A DNA stretch of 64,000 nt from Paenibacillus durus ATCC 35681 (GTDB taxonomy: Bacteria; Bacillota; Bacilli; Paenibacillales; Paenibacillaceae), in contig NZ_CP011114.1 in the NCBI RefSeq assembly GCF_000993825.1, positions 3,348,001 to 3,412,000 of the forward strand. The letters are read 5' to 3'. Of the stretch, positions 35,752 to 46,126 are shown piece after piece. The stretch's first letter is position 1. Each line of letters starts with the position of its first letter. Both the position numbers and the translations under genes were made by a program. The notes beneath the pieces are model-generated. The model did no database searches. It was not told where the DNA came from and saw only the letters and a program-made list of their open reading frames with translations.

Positions 35752-36273
35752 CTATCCGTTCACAATGTTAATATTTTTTTCTAATCGTTCTTCGCTGAGT
35801 GCCGGAACCACCACTGCATTCTCTCCAATGGACATTCCCGGTATGCAAGGCAGCCATTTACGACCTTCCATCAAATCAGTCACAAGCCCGTCGCTAATTT
35901 CCAGGGCTACTATTGTGTTTCCCAACTTTTGGTCAAAATAAACATCGGACACTTTACCAAGAATCGTTCCGGTCTCCGTCACGACCTGCATGTCTTTCAA
36001 TTTGTTCTTACCCTCCAGAAAGGAATGGGGTATGCTGCCGGCGTCCACCTTTCGGATAGACTCCTCATTCTGTATCATCACGGCATCCTCGCCGTAGGCG
36101 ACAATGTCTTCCCATGCCACAACTTTCACATGACTGCCGAAAAAAGATTTGCTTTCCAGTTCAATACCCGTAATGTTCCAGTTTGAATCTAAAATACAGT
36201 CGACAATTTTGCCAACTTCCTTGCCTTCATCGACTCCAAACACATTCAGACCGATAAAATCCTGAAGTCTCAT
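35752..36273 (-). CDS. Double PRC-barrel domain protein
   Basis: 173 residues made of two PRC-barrel units, about 1-75 (MRLQDFIGLNVFGVDEGKEV, GKIVDCILDSNWNITGIEL) and 85-165 (LKDMQVVTETGTILGKVSDV, FDQKLGNTIVALEIS). PRC barrels act in ribosome maturation (RimM), photosynthetic reaction centres and in small bacterial proteins of unclear role. This two-unit form (YrrD-like) is common in Bacillales near the desulfurase and mnmA genes. AGGAG precedes the ATG. Confidence 0.8.
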   Translation of the reverse strand: MRLQDFIGLNVFGVDEGKEVGKIVDCILDSNWNITGIELESKSFFGSHVKVVAWEDIVAYGEDAVMIQNEESIRKVDAGSIPHSFLEGKNKLKDMQVVTETGTILGKVSDVYFDQKLGNTIVALEISDGLVTDLMEGRKWLPCIPGMSIGENAVVVPALSEERLEKNINIVNG

Positions 36274-36381
36274 GGCCGCAATCTCCTCGTTATCATGAAG
36301 TCTAGAGAATTCCGGCAGGCTGCATGGGCCGCCAAAAGCTCCTGAACTAAAAAGGGAAACCTCGCGCGGCGATAAAAGGCT

Positions 36382-37527
36382 CTATCCTTTATTACGCAGC
36401 CGATTCAAAATGGTTTCAATTTTCCGGGCAACAAGTTCCATTTCTTCAGAAGTATTACCCAAGCCGGTGCTGAATCGAACCGCCGAGCTTAATTGATCGT
36501 CCGCAAGGTTCATTGCCTTCAGCACATGGGAAATTTCGAGGGAGCCCGAGGTACAGGCCGATCCGCTTGAAGCCGCAATGCCCTCCATATCGAGATTCAT
36601 CAGCATGACGTCCGTGCGGACGCCGGGAAAGCTGATATTCGTAATATGCGTCAGACCGTGTTCGGCATTCCCGTTAATCTTATAGGAGTCCCGCCCAATC
36701 CCCTGATCCAGTCCCTCAAGCAGACGATTCCGCAGCGCCAACGCTTCTTCATTTCTGACTTCACGGCCCTTTACGGCGAGTTCGACCGCTTTGGCAAATC
36801 CGGCTGCGCCGGCCAAATTCTCCGTTCCCGCCCGGCGCCCCCGTTCCTGCAAGCCTCCGTACAGCCGGGGATGAAGCGGCGCGCCGCGCCGGACATAGAG
36901 TCCGCCGATCCCCTGGGGCCCGTTAATTTTATGTGCGGTGAAGCTCATATAGTCCACAGGCAGGTCTGACAGCGAAATCGGGATGGAACCCAGTGCCTGA
37001 ACGGCGTCGACATGGAATAAAATTTCTTTCTCTCTAGCTAGTCTGCCAATCTCTTCAATCGGCTGAATCGTACCTACTTCATTATTGGCAAACATAACGC
37101 TGATTAGGAACGTGTCGTCCCGAAGCGCCGCTTCGAGATCTTTTAGCGAAACCCGGCCCGTCTGATCCACTGGAAGGTAAGTTACGGAATAGCCTTCCTT
37201 CTCCAGCTCCTCGCAGGCATGCAGGACGGCGTGATGCTCGATAGCCGTTGTGATAATATGGCCGCCTTTGCGGGAATGGGCTGCGCCGAACAGCGCCAGA
37301 TTGTCGCTCTCTGTGCCCCCGCCGGAGAATACCCATTCATCCGAGGAGCAGCCTAAAGTGGAGCTGATCGCATCGCGCGCTCCGCTAACTATCTTCTTGG
37401 CAGAGCGCCCGAACGCGTGTACGCTGGAGGCATTGCCAAACTGCCCGGTCATTATCTTCATCATGACTTCCGCCACCTCCGGGTGAACCGGCGTCGAGGC
37501 GGCATGGTCCAAATAAATTGGCTTCAT
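36382..37527 (-). CDS. iscS: Cysteine desulfurase, class I
   Basis: 381 residues of the NifS/IscS family. PLP binding: SFTAHKINGPQG holds the lysine, and GGGTESDNLAL and HVDAVQALG complete the cofactor pocket. The catalytic Cys lies in the loop SSGSACTSGS, the longer class I loop. The enzyme takes sulfur from cysteine as persulfide and gives it to partners, here most likely MnmA for 2-thiouridine in tRNA; in B. subtilis the equivalent YrvO gene is beside cymR and mnmA. In this window a sugar cassette separates them. Confidence 0.9.
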   Translation of the reverse strand: MKPIYLDHAASTPVHPEVAEVMMKIMTGQFGNASSVHAFGRSAKKIVSGARDAISSTLGCSSDEWVFSGGGTESDNLALFGAAHSRKGGHIITTAIEHHAVLHACEELEKEGYSVTYLPVDQTGRVSLKDLEAALRDDTFLISVMFANNEVGTIQPIEEIGRLAREKEILFHVDAVQALGSIPISLSDLPVDYMSFTAHKINGPQGIGGLYVRRGAPLHPRLYGGLQERGRRAGTENLAGAAGFAKAVELAVKGREVRNEEALALRNRLLEGLDQGIGRDSYKINGNAEHGLTHITNISFPGVRTDVMLMNLDMEGIAASSGSACTSGSLEISHVLKAMNLADDQLSSAVRFSTGLGNTSEEMELVARKIETILNRLRNKG

Positions 37528-37649
37528 ATATAGAACTCCCTATCCTTAACTCTAAGTCTGTCCGATAAATTGTATATCATTCAGCATGCTCATAGGTTAC
37601 CATGAATTAACAAAATAAATACAACCTTGTGACCACGCTATGAGAGCAT

Positions 37650-37707
37650 ACCGCAAAACACAAAGACCGGCAAGAGCCGCACCCAAATCCAGCGGCCTTC
37701 CGGTCTT
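37650..37707 (-). terminator. Terminator of the glucosidase operon
   Basis: AAGACCGG (37663-37670) pairs with CCGGTCTT (37700-37707), followed on the minus strand by TGTGTTTTGC. Placed 30 bp beyond the stop of the alpha-glucosidase. Confidence 0.65.
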
Positions 37708-37737
37708 CATTAAAAATAAATGCAGCATATTTAGAGA

Positions 37738-39426
37738 CTACTTCTTTAACGAGAAGACCAGAGCCTCGTAAGGCTGCAGCTTAAAAGAGGCGATATTTCT
37801 AACGCTTTCAGCATAATTTCCGATCACCCATTCGGCTGAAGCATAAGAGGCAAGGGATTCGGGCAATTGAAATATGGGGGTGCTTTCGCTGAAATTACAG
37901 ATTACCAGCCACTTCTCATCATTCCATGTTCGGGTATAAGCATAAATCTCCTCATGCTCGTCAAGAATCAGGTCATATTTGCCGTACACCATAATCTCAT
38001 TTTCTTTACGCAGCTGTATCAGCTTCCGGTAGAAGTAATATATCGAATCGGGATCGGCCAAAACATTCTCGGCGTTGATCGCCGTATAATTCGGATTCAC
38101 CTCGATCCATGGGGTACCGGTTGTAAAGCCGCCATGCGGCGTCCCATTCCACTGCATTGGGGTACGCGCGTTATCCCGGCTTCTCCGGTGAATGGCGCTT
38201 AGCATAACGTCAGGCGCAATCAACCCGGTATCACAAAAATCACGGTAAGCATTAACCGTCTCAATGTCTTTATAGGCGTCAATTTGTTCAAAATGGACGT
38301 TGGTCATTCCCAACTCCTCGCCCTGGTAAATATAGGGGCTGCCTTTCAGCATATGCAGGCATACGGCCAACATTTTGGCGGAAATAGCCCGGTACTCCTC
38401 GCTATCGTTGCCGAAATTGGACACCGCCCGCGGTTGGTCATGGTTGCTCCAGTAAAGACTGTTCCACCCGCTCTCTTCCAGTCCGTACTGCCATTTGCTG
38501 AAAATCGTTTTAAGCTCGGTCAGCTTCCACTCCCCAACAGACCAGCGTCCATACTCCCCATATCCCAAATTGACATGATCGAAATGAAACACCATGTTCA
38601 GCTCGTTCCGGTGATCTCCGGTATAAAGCTTGGCTTCTTCAACGCCCACACCAGGCATCTCGCCTACAGTCACCAGATCATACCGGAACAGCACACGGGA
38701 ATTCATTTCCTGCAAAAATTCATGGATTCGCGGACCGTTCACGAAATAGGGCGCACCGTTTCCATACACCAGTCCCTTGGGAATTTCTCCGTCCGGAAGA
38801 TCCGGAACCTTGGAAATAAAATTGATCACGTCCATGCGGAACCCGTCCACTCCCTTATCCAGCCACCAGGACATCATCTCGTAGATTTCATTCCGGAGTA
38901 TTGGATTCTCCCAGTTCAAATCCGGCTGTTTCTTGCTGAACAGGTGCAAATAATATTCCCCGGTCTCCTGATCCCATTCCCATGCCGAACCTCCAAAGAA
39001 TGATCCCCAATTGTTCGGCTCCTTCCCGTCTTTGGACGGCCTCCAGACGTAGTAATCCCGATAAGGGCTGTCCTTGGATGAACGGGATTCCATAAACCAG
39101 GCATGCTCATCCGAAGAGTGGTTGACCACAAGGTCCATCATGATTTTAATGCTGCGTTCATGCGCCGCATCCAGCATTTCATCGAAATCGGCCATGGTCC
39201 CGAACTCATTCATAATATTCCGATAGCCGGAAATATCATATCCGTTGTCATCATTGGGGGATTGATAGACCGGGGACAACCAGATCACATCAATTCCGAG
39301 CTGCTGCAGATAATCCAGCCGTGACGTGATGCCTTTGAGGTCGCCAATCCCGTCTCCATTGCTGTCCTGAAAACTCCGAGGGTAAATTTGATAAAACACC
39401 GCTTCTTTCCACCATTTTTTCTCCAT
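37738..39426 (-). CDS. Alpha-glucosidase, GH13 (oligo-1,6-glucosidase type)
   Basis: 562 residues; GGAGG before the second in-frame ATG (39,426) favours that start over 39,441, which overlaps the preceding gene. The three GH13 acids are visible: nucleophile Asp in GFRMDVI, acid/base Glu in TVGEMPG, and Asp in SNHDQPR. The loop QPDLNWENP and the calcium site segment DSNGDGIGDL are typical of intracellular oligo-1,6-glucosidases and related alpha-glucosidases. There is no signal peptide, so it works on imported isomaltose, sucrose-like or maltose-type oligosaccharides in the cytoplasm. It is in an operon with the symporter. Confidence 0.9.
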   Translation of the reverse strand: MEKKWWKEAVFYQIYPRSFQDSNGDGIGDLKGITSRLDYLQQLGIDVIWLSPVYQSPNDDNGYDISGYRNIMNEFGTMADFDEMLDAAHERSIKIMMDLVVNHSSDEHAWFMESRSSKDSPYRDYYVWRPSKDGKEPNNWGSFFGGSAWEWDQETGEYYLHLFSKKQPDLNWENPILRNEIYEMMSWWLDKGVDGFRMDVINFISKVPDLPDGEIPKGLVYGNGAPYFVNGPRIHEFLQEMNSRVLFRYDLVTVGEMPGVGVEEAKLYTGDHRNELNMVFHFDHVNLGYGEYGRWSVGEWKLTELKTIFSKWQYGLEESGWNSLYWSNHDQPRAVSNFGNDSEEYRAISAKMLAVCLHMLKGSPYIYQGEELGMTNVHFEQIDAYKDIETVNAYRDFCDTGLIAPDVMLSAIHRRSRDNARTPMQWNGTPHGGFTTGTPWIEVNPNYTAINAENVLADPDSIYYFYRKLIQLRKENEIMVYGKYDLILDEHEEIYAYTRTWNDEKWLVICNFSESTPIFQLPESLASYASAEWVIGNYAESVRNIASFKLQPYEALVFSLKK

Positions 39427-39440
39427 TTCGCACGCCTCCA

Positions 39441-40820
39441 TTAATTTAAAGATTTTACAACCTGCAATTCTTCTACAATACCCGGAAAGATCTTATCCAG
39501 TTTATAAAAAGCCAGGAATACGATTTGCAGAACGGCCAAAATGATCGGGAAATAAATGAACATGAAGTGAATCGACGCCAGAGCGAGTGCGCTGATGGAA
39601 GCCTGACCGCCAACATATCCTCCAACAGCCAAGCCCCAGCCGATAAAAGCGGCCCCGAGTCCGCCTCCCGCCTTCGTTCCAAAGCTTCCCGCGCTGTATA
39701 CCAGCCCTTCGGTCCGCATCCCGGTCTTCCATTCGCCATATTCAATCGTATCAGCCAACATCGCGAAGAAAGTACCAAGAATGGCAGCATGGCCAAGCGC
39801 TTTGATGATCAGTCCGGAGCAGACAACCGCGAGGTTAGCCGGACTCACTGCAATGACAAGCGAACCCAGGATTAATAAAAGACTTCCAATAATAGATGAA
39901 TTACGTTTGCCGATCCGTTTGACAATGGGCGACAGGATCACATAACCAAGCAGAGAAGGAGCGAGCAAGGATAATCCCAATACCCCGACCAGGTCGGCAT
40001 CATGCAGGACATAACGGGCATAGTATACATTCATGCCTGTACCGATGGAGTTATTGATAAAATAAACGACGGCAAATCCAAGAATCAGCTTCCAGTACTT
40101 GTTGCGAAGCAGCGCGCCAAAGGCACGCTTGAATGGGATCTGCTTTTGTACAACAGACGGCGTAACCGTTTCCTTGGTGCTAAAGAAAGTAACGAGGAAG
40201 AAAAAGGTGCCCAGCAATCCGAAGAGGACGAAAGAGATCACCCAGCCTTGTTGACCGCCGCCAAACGCTTTCACCAGCGGCAGTGTAAAATAGTTGATAA
40301 GCAACGCGCCCATCGTAGCCAGGGTCATGCGGAAAATATTCAGCATGGAGCGTTGGTAAGCATCTTGAGTCATCATGGAATTTAGGACTCCGTACGGGAC
40401 ATTAATGCTTGAATAAATGAAATTCATCAATATATAGGTGAAGTAAACGTATACAATTGTGAGCGCCCCATTGGCATTCGGAACAGTAAACAAGAGAATT
40501 CCTGAAAGAGCAAACGGGCCGGACATCCAGAGCAGCCAGGGGCGAGCCTTGCCGTGCCTGCTTTTCGTTTTATCAACCAAGGCGCCTACTCCTACATCAA
40601 CAAAAGCGTCCAGTATACGCGTCACGAGCATCAATGTACCGATAATACCGGCATTGATCCCGATTACATCCGTGTAGAAGTAGGATAGAAAAGTCATTGC
40701 GGCGGCAAATAGAAGTTGACTGGCAAAATCTCCAAAACCGTACCCGATCTTCTCTTTCAAAGTGATGTTCGGGGTCGCTTCCAGTAGAGCTTCTTCTCTT
40801 TTTACAAGCAAATTGCTCAT
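39441..40820 (-). CDS. Glycoside-pentoside-hexuronide (GPH) sugar symporter
   Basis: 459 residues with twelve membrane helices. Family signs are KEKIGYGFGDFASQLLF at the N-terminus, DKTKSRHGKARPWLLW after helix 2 and DTIEYGEWKTG in the later loop. GPH carriers bring in oligosaccharides with sodium or protons. Its stop overlaps the possible first start of the glucosidase gene, so the two are translationally close and co-transcribed. The substrate is presumably an alpha-glucoside given the partner enzyme; the exact sugar is not clear. Confidence 0.9.
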   Translation of the reverse strand: MSNLLVKREEALLEATPNITLKEKIGYGFGDFASQLLFAAAMTFLSYFYTDVIGINAGIIGTLMLVTRILDAFVDVGVGALVDKTKSRHGKARPWLLWMSGPFALSGILLFTVPNANGALTIVYVYFTYILMNFIYSSINVPYGVLNSMMTQDAYQRSMLNIFRMTLATMGALLINYFTLPLVKAFGGGQQGWVISFVLFGLLGTFFFLVTFFSTKETVTPSVVQKQIPFKRAFGALLRNKYWKLILGFAVVYFINNSIGTGMNVYYARYVLHDADLVGVLGLSLLAPSLLGYVILSPIVKRIGKRNSSIIGSLLLILGSLVIAVSPANLAVVCSGLIIKALGHAAILGTFFAMLADTIEYGEWKTGMRTEGLVYSAGSFGTKAGGGLGAAFIGWGLAVGGYVGGQASISALALASIHFMFIYFPIILAVLQIVFLAFYKLDKIFPGIVEELQVVKSLN

Positions 40821-40869
40821 AGGTTCCTCATCCTCTTTTCACCGATATTTTCTTTAAGATTTCTCTCCT

Positions 40870-40885
40870 CAGAAAACGTTTTCTG
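40870..40885. promoter_or_regulatory. LacI operator O1
   Basis: Perfect 16-bp palindrome CAGAAAACGTTTTCTG in the leader of the symporter gene, matching the two others in this intergenic region. Confidence 0.7.
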
Positions 40886-40976
40886 ATTTGACTTCAAAAA
40901 CCCTGGATTTAAGCGCATTCAAACGGAACAACAAAAGTAAAAAGGTTATTACAGAGCAAAATAAAGGTGGTTTGTT

Positions 40977-41026
40977 AGAAAACGTTTTCTGGAAACGATT
41001 ATACTCTCCTCCACATCCTTGGTCAA
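40977..41026 (-). promoter_or_regulatory. Sugar operon promoter with operator O2
   Basis: Minus strand TTGACC (41026-41021), 17 bp, TATAAT (41003-40998). The palindrome AGAAAACGTTTTCT (40977-40990) covers the start point, so binding of the LacI protein would block the operon. Confidence 0.8.
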
Positions 41027-41079
41027 GCGCTTTCTTAACCCATTCCGGCTAATCCTTACCTTCAGAATTTACGAATAAA

Positions 41080-41134
41080 TTGCGTATTTAGACAAAATTG
41101 ATATAATGAATTTACTTTCAGAAAACCTTTTCTG
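41080..41134 (+). promoter_or_regulatory. LacI gene promoter with operator O3
   Basis: TTGCGT (41080-41085), 16 bp, TATAAT (41102-41107). CAGAAAACCTTTTCTG (41119-41134), differing from O1 at one central base, lies just after the start point and suggests autorepression. Confidence 0.75.
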
Positions 41135-41173
41135 AAGTGCATGTCTCCTTATCCTATGCAGGAAAGTCGGTAA

Positions 41174-42187
41174 ATGCTTATGAAAATTACCATTAAGGAC
41201 GTTGCCCGGATGGCCAATGTCTCCATCGCCACAGTATCCCGGGTGATCAATAACAGCCCAACGGTTGGCAGCGACATTCGCCAGCGTGTACTGGATGTGC
41301 TGGAGGCCACTCAGTTCCGCCCAAATGCCATCGCCAGAACGCTGGTAAAGAATAACACTTCGCTAATAGGCGTACTGCTTCCGGAAATTAAAAATAATGT
41401 ATTGGACGATATGGTTGAAGGGATTAATCAAGTAGCCCGGTTATATGGCTATGACGTTATGATCGCGTTATCGGGAGGAAAAGAGGAAAGCGAGCTTCAC
41501 TACTATAACCTGTTCCGGGAAATGCAGGCCAGCGGGATCATTGTATCCGCGAGCGGTATCCGGGATTCTCTGTTCGAGCTCATTGAGGCTTCGAAAATCC
41601 CTTGTCTTCTGGTTGGCCGGGATTATCGCGAGAAATCCATTCCTTCCGTCCATGTGGACAACGTGTCGGCCGCCTTTGAGGCGGTAACGTATCTCATACA
41701 GCAAGGTCACCGCGACATTGCCATGCTGCGGGGTGCAAAAGGCGATATCTCGGCAGGCAACCACCGGTTTCAGGGCTATGAACAGGCATTAAAGGCCGCT
41801 CATCTGCCCGTCCGTGCCGAACGGATATTGGAGAGCGCGATTTCGGTAGAGGAAGGCGCAGCTTCCATGCGGAAGCTTTACGACTCAGGACCTTTGCCGA
41901 CTGCCGTATTCTGCGCTACCGACCGGATAGCTATTGGCGCGATGAACTTTCTGGCGGAGATCGGGGTGAAGGTTCCGGAACAAGTCTCCTTCTTCGGCTT
42001 TGACGACATTGATATGACTGTGATCATTCGGCCAAAGCTGTCAACGGTCCGGTATTCGGCATCCGAACTTGGTATGGTCGCTGCACGGAATCTCATTAAG
42101 CTCATAAAAGGAGAGGAGCTATCCGCTTACCATTGGTCCGTATCGCACCAGCTTCAGATTCGGGATAGTATTGCTAAATTGAGCTAG
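41174..42187 (+). CDS. LacI-family repressor of the alpha-glucoside genes
   Basis: 337 residues (two possible ATGs, 41,174 and 41,180; GGAAAG is better placed for the first). The headpiece ITIKDVARMANVSIATVSRV and hinge-helix NAIARTLVKNNTSLIG are canonical, and the sugar-binding core ends with VSFFGFDDIDMTVIIRPKLS. It is divergent from the symporter-glucosidase operon and flanked by three matching palindromes. It should bind them without sugar and release when the inducer (a glucoside) is present. No HPr-Ser contact motif typical of CcpA is evident. Confidence 0.9.
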   Translation: MLMKITIKDVARMANVSIATVSRVINNSPTVGSDIRQRVLDVLEATQFRPNAIARTLVKNNTSLIGVLLPEIKNNVLDDMVEGINQVARLYGYDVMIALSGGKEESELHYYNLFREMQASGIIVSASGIRDSLFELIEASKIPCLLVGRDYREKSIPSVHVDNVSAAFEAVTYLIQQGHRDIAMLRGAKGDISAGNHRFQGYEQALKAAHLPVRAERILESAISVEEGAASMRKLYDSGPLPTAVFCATDRIAIGAMNFLAEIGVKVPEQVSFFGFDDIDMTVIIRPKLSTVRYSASELGMVAARNLIKLIKGEELSAYHWSVSHQLQIRDSIAKLS

Positions 42188-42212
42188 GGGAAAAAGAACC
42201 TGTATAAACAAG

Positions 42213-42244
42213 CTCAGCCTGTTGAGGTTTCTCAACAGGCTGAG
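42213..42244 (+). terminator. Hairpin after the LacI gene
   Basis: A perfect 14-bp stem CTCAGCCTGTTGAG / CTCAACAGGCTGAG with a 4-base loop. No T-run follows, so either a weak terminator or an RNA-stabilising stem. Confidence 0.5.
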
Positions 42245-42259
42245 TCCTCCAAAGAGGAC

Positions 42260-42460
42260 TCACTTCTTGTTTTTAACTTCTGTCCAACCGTCTGTTGGGG
42301 TAAACTGCATCGTTTTTCCGGTGATGACGTTGACCTTCAAAGGTGTAATAGATCCAGCATTTAGATATTGCAGATACCTGTACGGTGTCGGATAGATCAG
42401 CAGGCTGAACGCGACCATAAGCAGCAGGATGCCGATGAAATAGATCATAGCTTTCTTCAA
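42260..42460 (-). CDS. Small single-pass membrane protein
   Basis: 66 residues from a TTG at 42,460 with AAAGGGGA in front. One N-terminal membrane helix (AMIYFIGILLLMVAFSLLIY) is followed by a short polar tail. I recognise no family. Start codon and ribosome binding site look good, but length and lack of relatives keep it uncertain. It lies between the sugar cassette and the integrase relic. Confidence 0.5.
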   Translation of the reverse strand: MKKAMIYFIGILLLMVAFSLLIYPTPYRYLQYLNAGSITPLKVNVITGKTMQFTPTDGWTEVKNKK

Positions 42461-42618
42461 ATTTCCATCCCCTTTGGAAAATACTACTAACGCCTTTTAT
42501 TATCAGCCTAATGAGATGGAAATTGCAATTAGATATCACAAAATGTACCTCCGCTGGTAGATATCCAACTACTACCGGAGCCGATCACCGCGGAACCCAA
42601 GGGTAAAATTAAAACGCC

Positions 42619-42729
42619 CGTCATGAAGACGAAAAGACAACATTGAAGATTTACACGGATGTCACTCAGAAGAGCAGGAAAATGCAGACCAGAAGATCAG
42701 AAAGTATTATTCCGATGTATTCAAGCTAA
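42619..42729 (+). pseudogene. Tyrosine integrase, C-terminal relic
   Basis: Reading frame RHEDEKTTLKIYTDVTQKSR followed by KMQTRRSES and a stop. This is the last part of a phage-type tyrosine recombinase: the conserved H-x-D, then TTLKIYTHVT-like with the catalytic Tyr. The N-terminal and catalytic parts are absent. It marks an old integration at the edge of the sugar cassette. Confidence 0.6.
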
Positions 42730-42769
42730 GCACTTTGCAGGAAATGTGATTTGTTATGTTATTTTCTTC

Positions 42770-42808
42770 ATAATAAAAATAATTAAAGCCCCCATAAGGA
42801 GGCTTTAA
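42770..42808 (-). terminator. cymR terminator
   Basis: TTAAAGCC (42783-42790) pairs with GGCTTTAA (42801-42808); minus-strand continuation is AATTATTTTTATT. It lies 46 bp after the cymR stop. Confidence 0.75.
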
Positions 42809-42853
42809 TCGTTGATATACTAACGTTTTTCAGGTGTACAGTTAAAATAACAA

Positions 42854-43273
42854 CTAAATGTAAAACATGTAATTATCTGTATGCGTTTCTTCCTTGAAGG
42901 AAATCAGATCCGCCAGAGTTGTGGAGTCCAGCACATCGGCGATGCTGTCGCGGATACGCAGCCACAGGTCGCGCTTCGCCGGGTCGTCTTCTTCCGTGAA
43001 GTCCACAGGAGAGATCGGACCTTCCAGCACGCGGATAATATCTCCGGCAGTAATATCGGAAGCTTCGCGAGATAAAATATAGCCGCCATAGGCGCCGCGT
43101 ATGCTCTTGACGAGGCCTGCGTTGCGCAGGGGAGCGATCAGCTGCTCCAGATAATGCTCGGATAATCCGTTTTTTTCGGCAATGCTCTTCAAAGATGTAG
43201 GACCTTCGCCAAACCTGACGGCGAGCTCCATCATGATGGTTAATCCGTATCGGCCTTTAGTCGATATTTTCAA
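42854..43273 (-). CDS. cymR: Rrf2-family regulator CymR
   Basis: 139 residues. An N-terminal winged helix (MKISTKGRYGLTIMMELA, LSEHYLEQLIAPLR and the wing GAYGGYILSR) is typical of Rrf2 proteins. There is no cysteine at all, so it cannot bind an iron-sulfur cluster through cysteines like IscR; this is the state of CymR, the cysteine-metabolism regulator which acts with CysK. Position next to mnmA and near a desulfurase and rarA matches the Bacillus locus. It is divergent from mnmA. Confidence 0.9.
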   Translation of the reverse strand: MKISTKGRYGLTIMMELAVRFGEGPTSLKSIAEKNGLSEHYLEQLIAPLRNAGLVKSIRGAYGGYILSREASDITAGDIIRVLEGPISPVDFTEEDDPAKRDLWLRIRDSIADVLDSTTLADLISFKEETHTDNYMFYI

Positions 43274-43545
43274 AGGGGCACCTCTTTCAATGTAATAGCT
43301 GGGTATAGTATAATTAATAGTTGGTCAAAACAATAAGATAAATCAGCGTATTCCGATGACTGCTCTTGAGTTTATGTTATCATATCCGCAGACGTATTTG
43401 AAACACAAAACGTAATTTTTTTTACAGATGTGTTCTTCCATGGCGGACAGTGATGATACAAAGACATATAAGCGGCCTGTTTTATCCGCTGACTATTTCC
43501 GGTTCGACCGTTAAAGCATTATCAATCTAACAAAAAAGAAGGTGA

Positions 43546-44670
<1,125 letters not shown>

Positions 44671-44737
44671 CCCGCTCGTTTGAACGGGGAAGCAATGCGC
44701 TTCGCCGGGGGAAGCCTTTAAAGACCAAGCCTTTGTC

Positions 44738-44776
44738 AGAGCGTGCTTAACAGCGCGCCGGCAAGGGCTCTTTTTT
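44738..44776 (+). terminator. mnmA terminator
   Basis: AGAGC (44738-44742) pairs with GCTCT (44767-44771), with imperfect pairing inside, then TTTTTT. Between convergent mnmA and rarA. Confidence 0.5.
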
Positions 44777-44807
44777 CTGCCTTAAAATCTGGCTATCGGA
44801 CGCTTCC

Positions 44808-46112
44808 TCACTGTTCCCGGCGCAGCGCCTGGTTATGGCGGATCTTCACTTCGTTGCCCTGCTCGGTCGCCTGGTAAAAGACCCGGCGCGAGATCGCCCC
44901 CGGCAGGTACTCCTGCTTGACGTAATGGCCGGGAAAATCATGCGGATACTTGTACCCGCCATGCCCCAACTGCGCTGAGCCCTTATAATGCGTATCCCGC
45001 AAATGCAGCGGGACTTCGGCTGACTTCAGCTCGCCGATCGCCGACATCGCTCTGGAAATCGCCATGTACACGGCGTTGGACTTCGGGCTCTCGACCGCGA
45101 ACAGAATCGCCTGGGCGATATTGAGCTTCGCCTCCGGCCAGCCGTTGTTGCGGTACGCCTCCAGTGCGCTGACCGCCTGCACCATCGCCTGCGGGTTCGC
45201 CAGCCCGATATCCTCGCTGGCCGCCGCGATCAGACGCCGGATGAAGACAATCGGGTCCATTCCGAGCTTCTCCACGGCGTAGAGGAACCAGAACAGGGCG
45301 GCGTCGCTGGAGCCGCGAATGCTTTTGTGAAAGGCGGACAGCACATCGTACTGCGTGGACTCGTCCGCTTTGACGGTTGGCCGGCGGATGGAGTCCTCCG
45401 CCACCTCAAGCGTCACATGCACGGTTCCACCGTTGTCTGGCGGCGTCGTCAGCGCGGCCAGCTCCAGCGCATTCAGCGCCCGGCGGATGTCGCCGTTCGC
45501 CATCGTTGCGATATGGTCCAGCGCGGCCTCATCTGCCTGAAGGTCCATAAAGCCGAGCCCTTTTTCCCGGTCTGCCAGCGCCCGCAGCATCGCGGTCAAG
45601 CTGTGCGCCTTGTTCAGCGGCTCCAGCTGAAACAGTGTGGACCGGCTCATGAGAGCCCCGTTCACATAATGGAACGGATTTTCCGTCGTCGCCCCGATGA
45701 AGATAATCGTGCCCTTCTCCACCGCCGGAAGGAGCGCGTCCTGACGGGAGCTGTTGAACCGGTGTACCTCGTCCAGAAACAGGATTGTCTTCGTACCGTA
45801 CAGCGCTTTTGCGTTCTGCGCCCGTTCGATGACTTCCCTTACATCTTTGACCGTCGCCTCCACGGCGTTCAACCGGACAAACTCTCCCTTCGTTTGATGG
45901 GAGATAATGTGGGCGAGCGTCGTTTTACCGCAGCCAGGGGGCCCGTACAGCAGAATGGATGAAACCTGATCGGCTTCAATCGCCCGGCGCAGCAGCTTTC
46001 CTTTGCCTACAATATGCTCCTGGCCTATATATTCATCGAGAGTCTCCGGACGCATGCGGTCCGCCAGCAGACGGCCGTCCCCGGCCTCATTCCCGAAAGA
46101 AAATAAATCCAT
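44808..46112 (-). CDS. rarA: Replication-associated recombination ATPase RarA (MgsA)
   Basis: 434 residues of the AAA+ clamp-loader-like family. Walker A is GPPGCGKTT, Walker B LFLDEVHRF, sensor 1 FIGATTENP, followed by the helical tetramerisation domain (ALFWFLYAVEKLGMDP, FVIRR-like) and the C-terminal MgsA domain ending in LPGAISRRVFYQATEQG. RarA acts at stalled replication forks with SSB. It begins at the ATG at 46,112. The position beside cymR/mnmA matches the yrvN locus of Bacillus. Confidence 0.95.
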   Translation of the reverse strand: MDLFSFGNEAGDGRLLADRMRPETLDEYIGQEHIVGKGKLLRRAIEADQVSSILLYGPPGCGKTTLAHIISHQTKGEFVRLNAVEATVKDVREVIERAQNAKALYGTKTILFLDEVHRFNSSRQDALLPAVEKGTIIFIGATTENPFHYVNGALMSRSTLFQLEPLNKAHSLTAMLRALADREKGLGFMDLQADEAALDHIATMANGDIRRALNALELAALTTPPDNGGTVHVTLEVAEDSIRRPTVKADESTQYDVLSAFHKSIRGSSDAALFWFLYAVEKLGMDPIVFIRRLIAAASEDIGLANPQAMVQAVSALEAYRNNGWPEAKLNIAQAILFAVESPKSNAVYMAISRAMSAIGELKSAEVPLHLRDTHYKGSAQLGHGGYKYPHDFPGHYVKQEYLPGAISRRVFYQATEQGNEVKIRHNQALRREQ

Positions 46113-46126
46113 ATCTACACTCCTTG

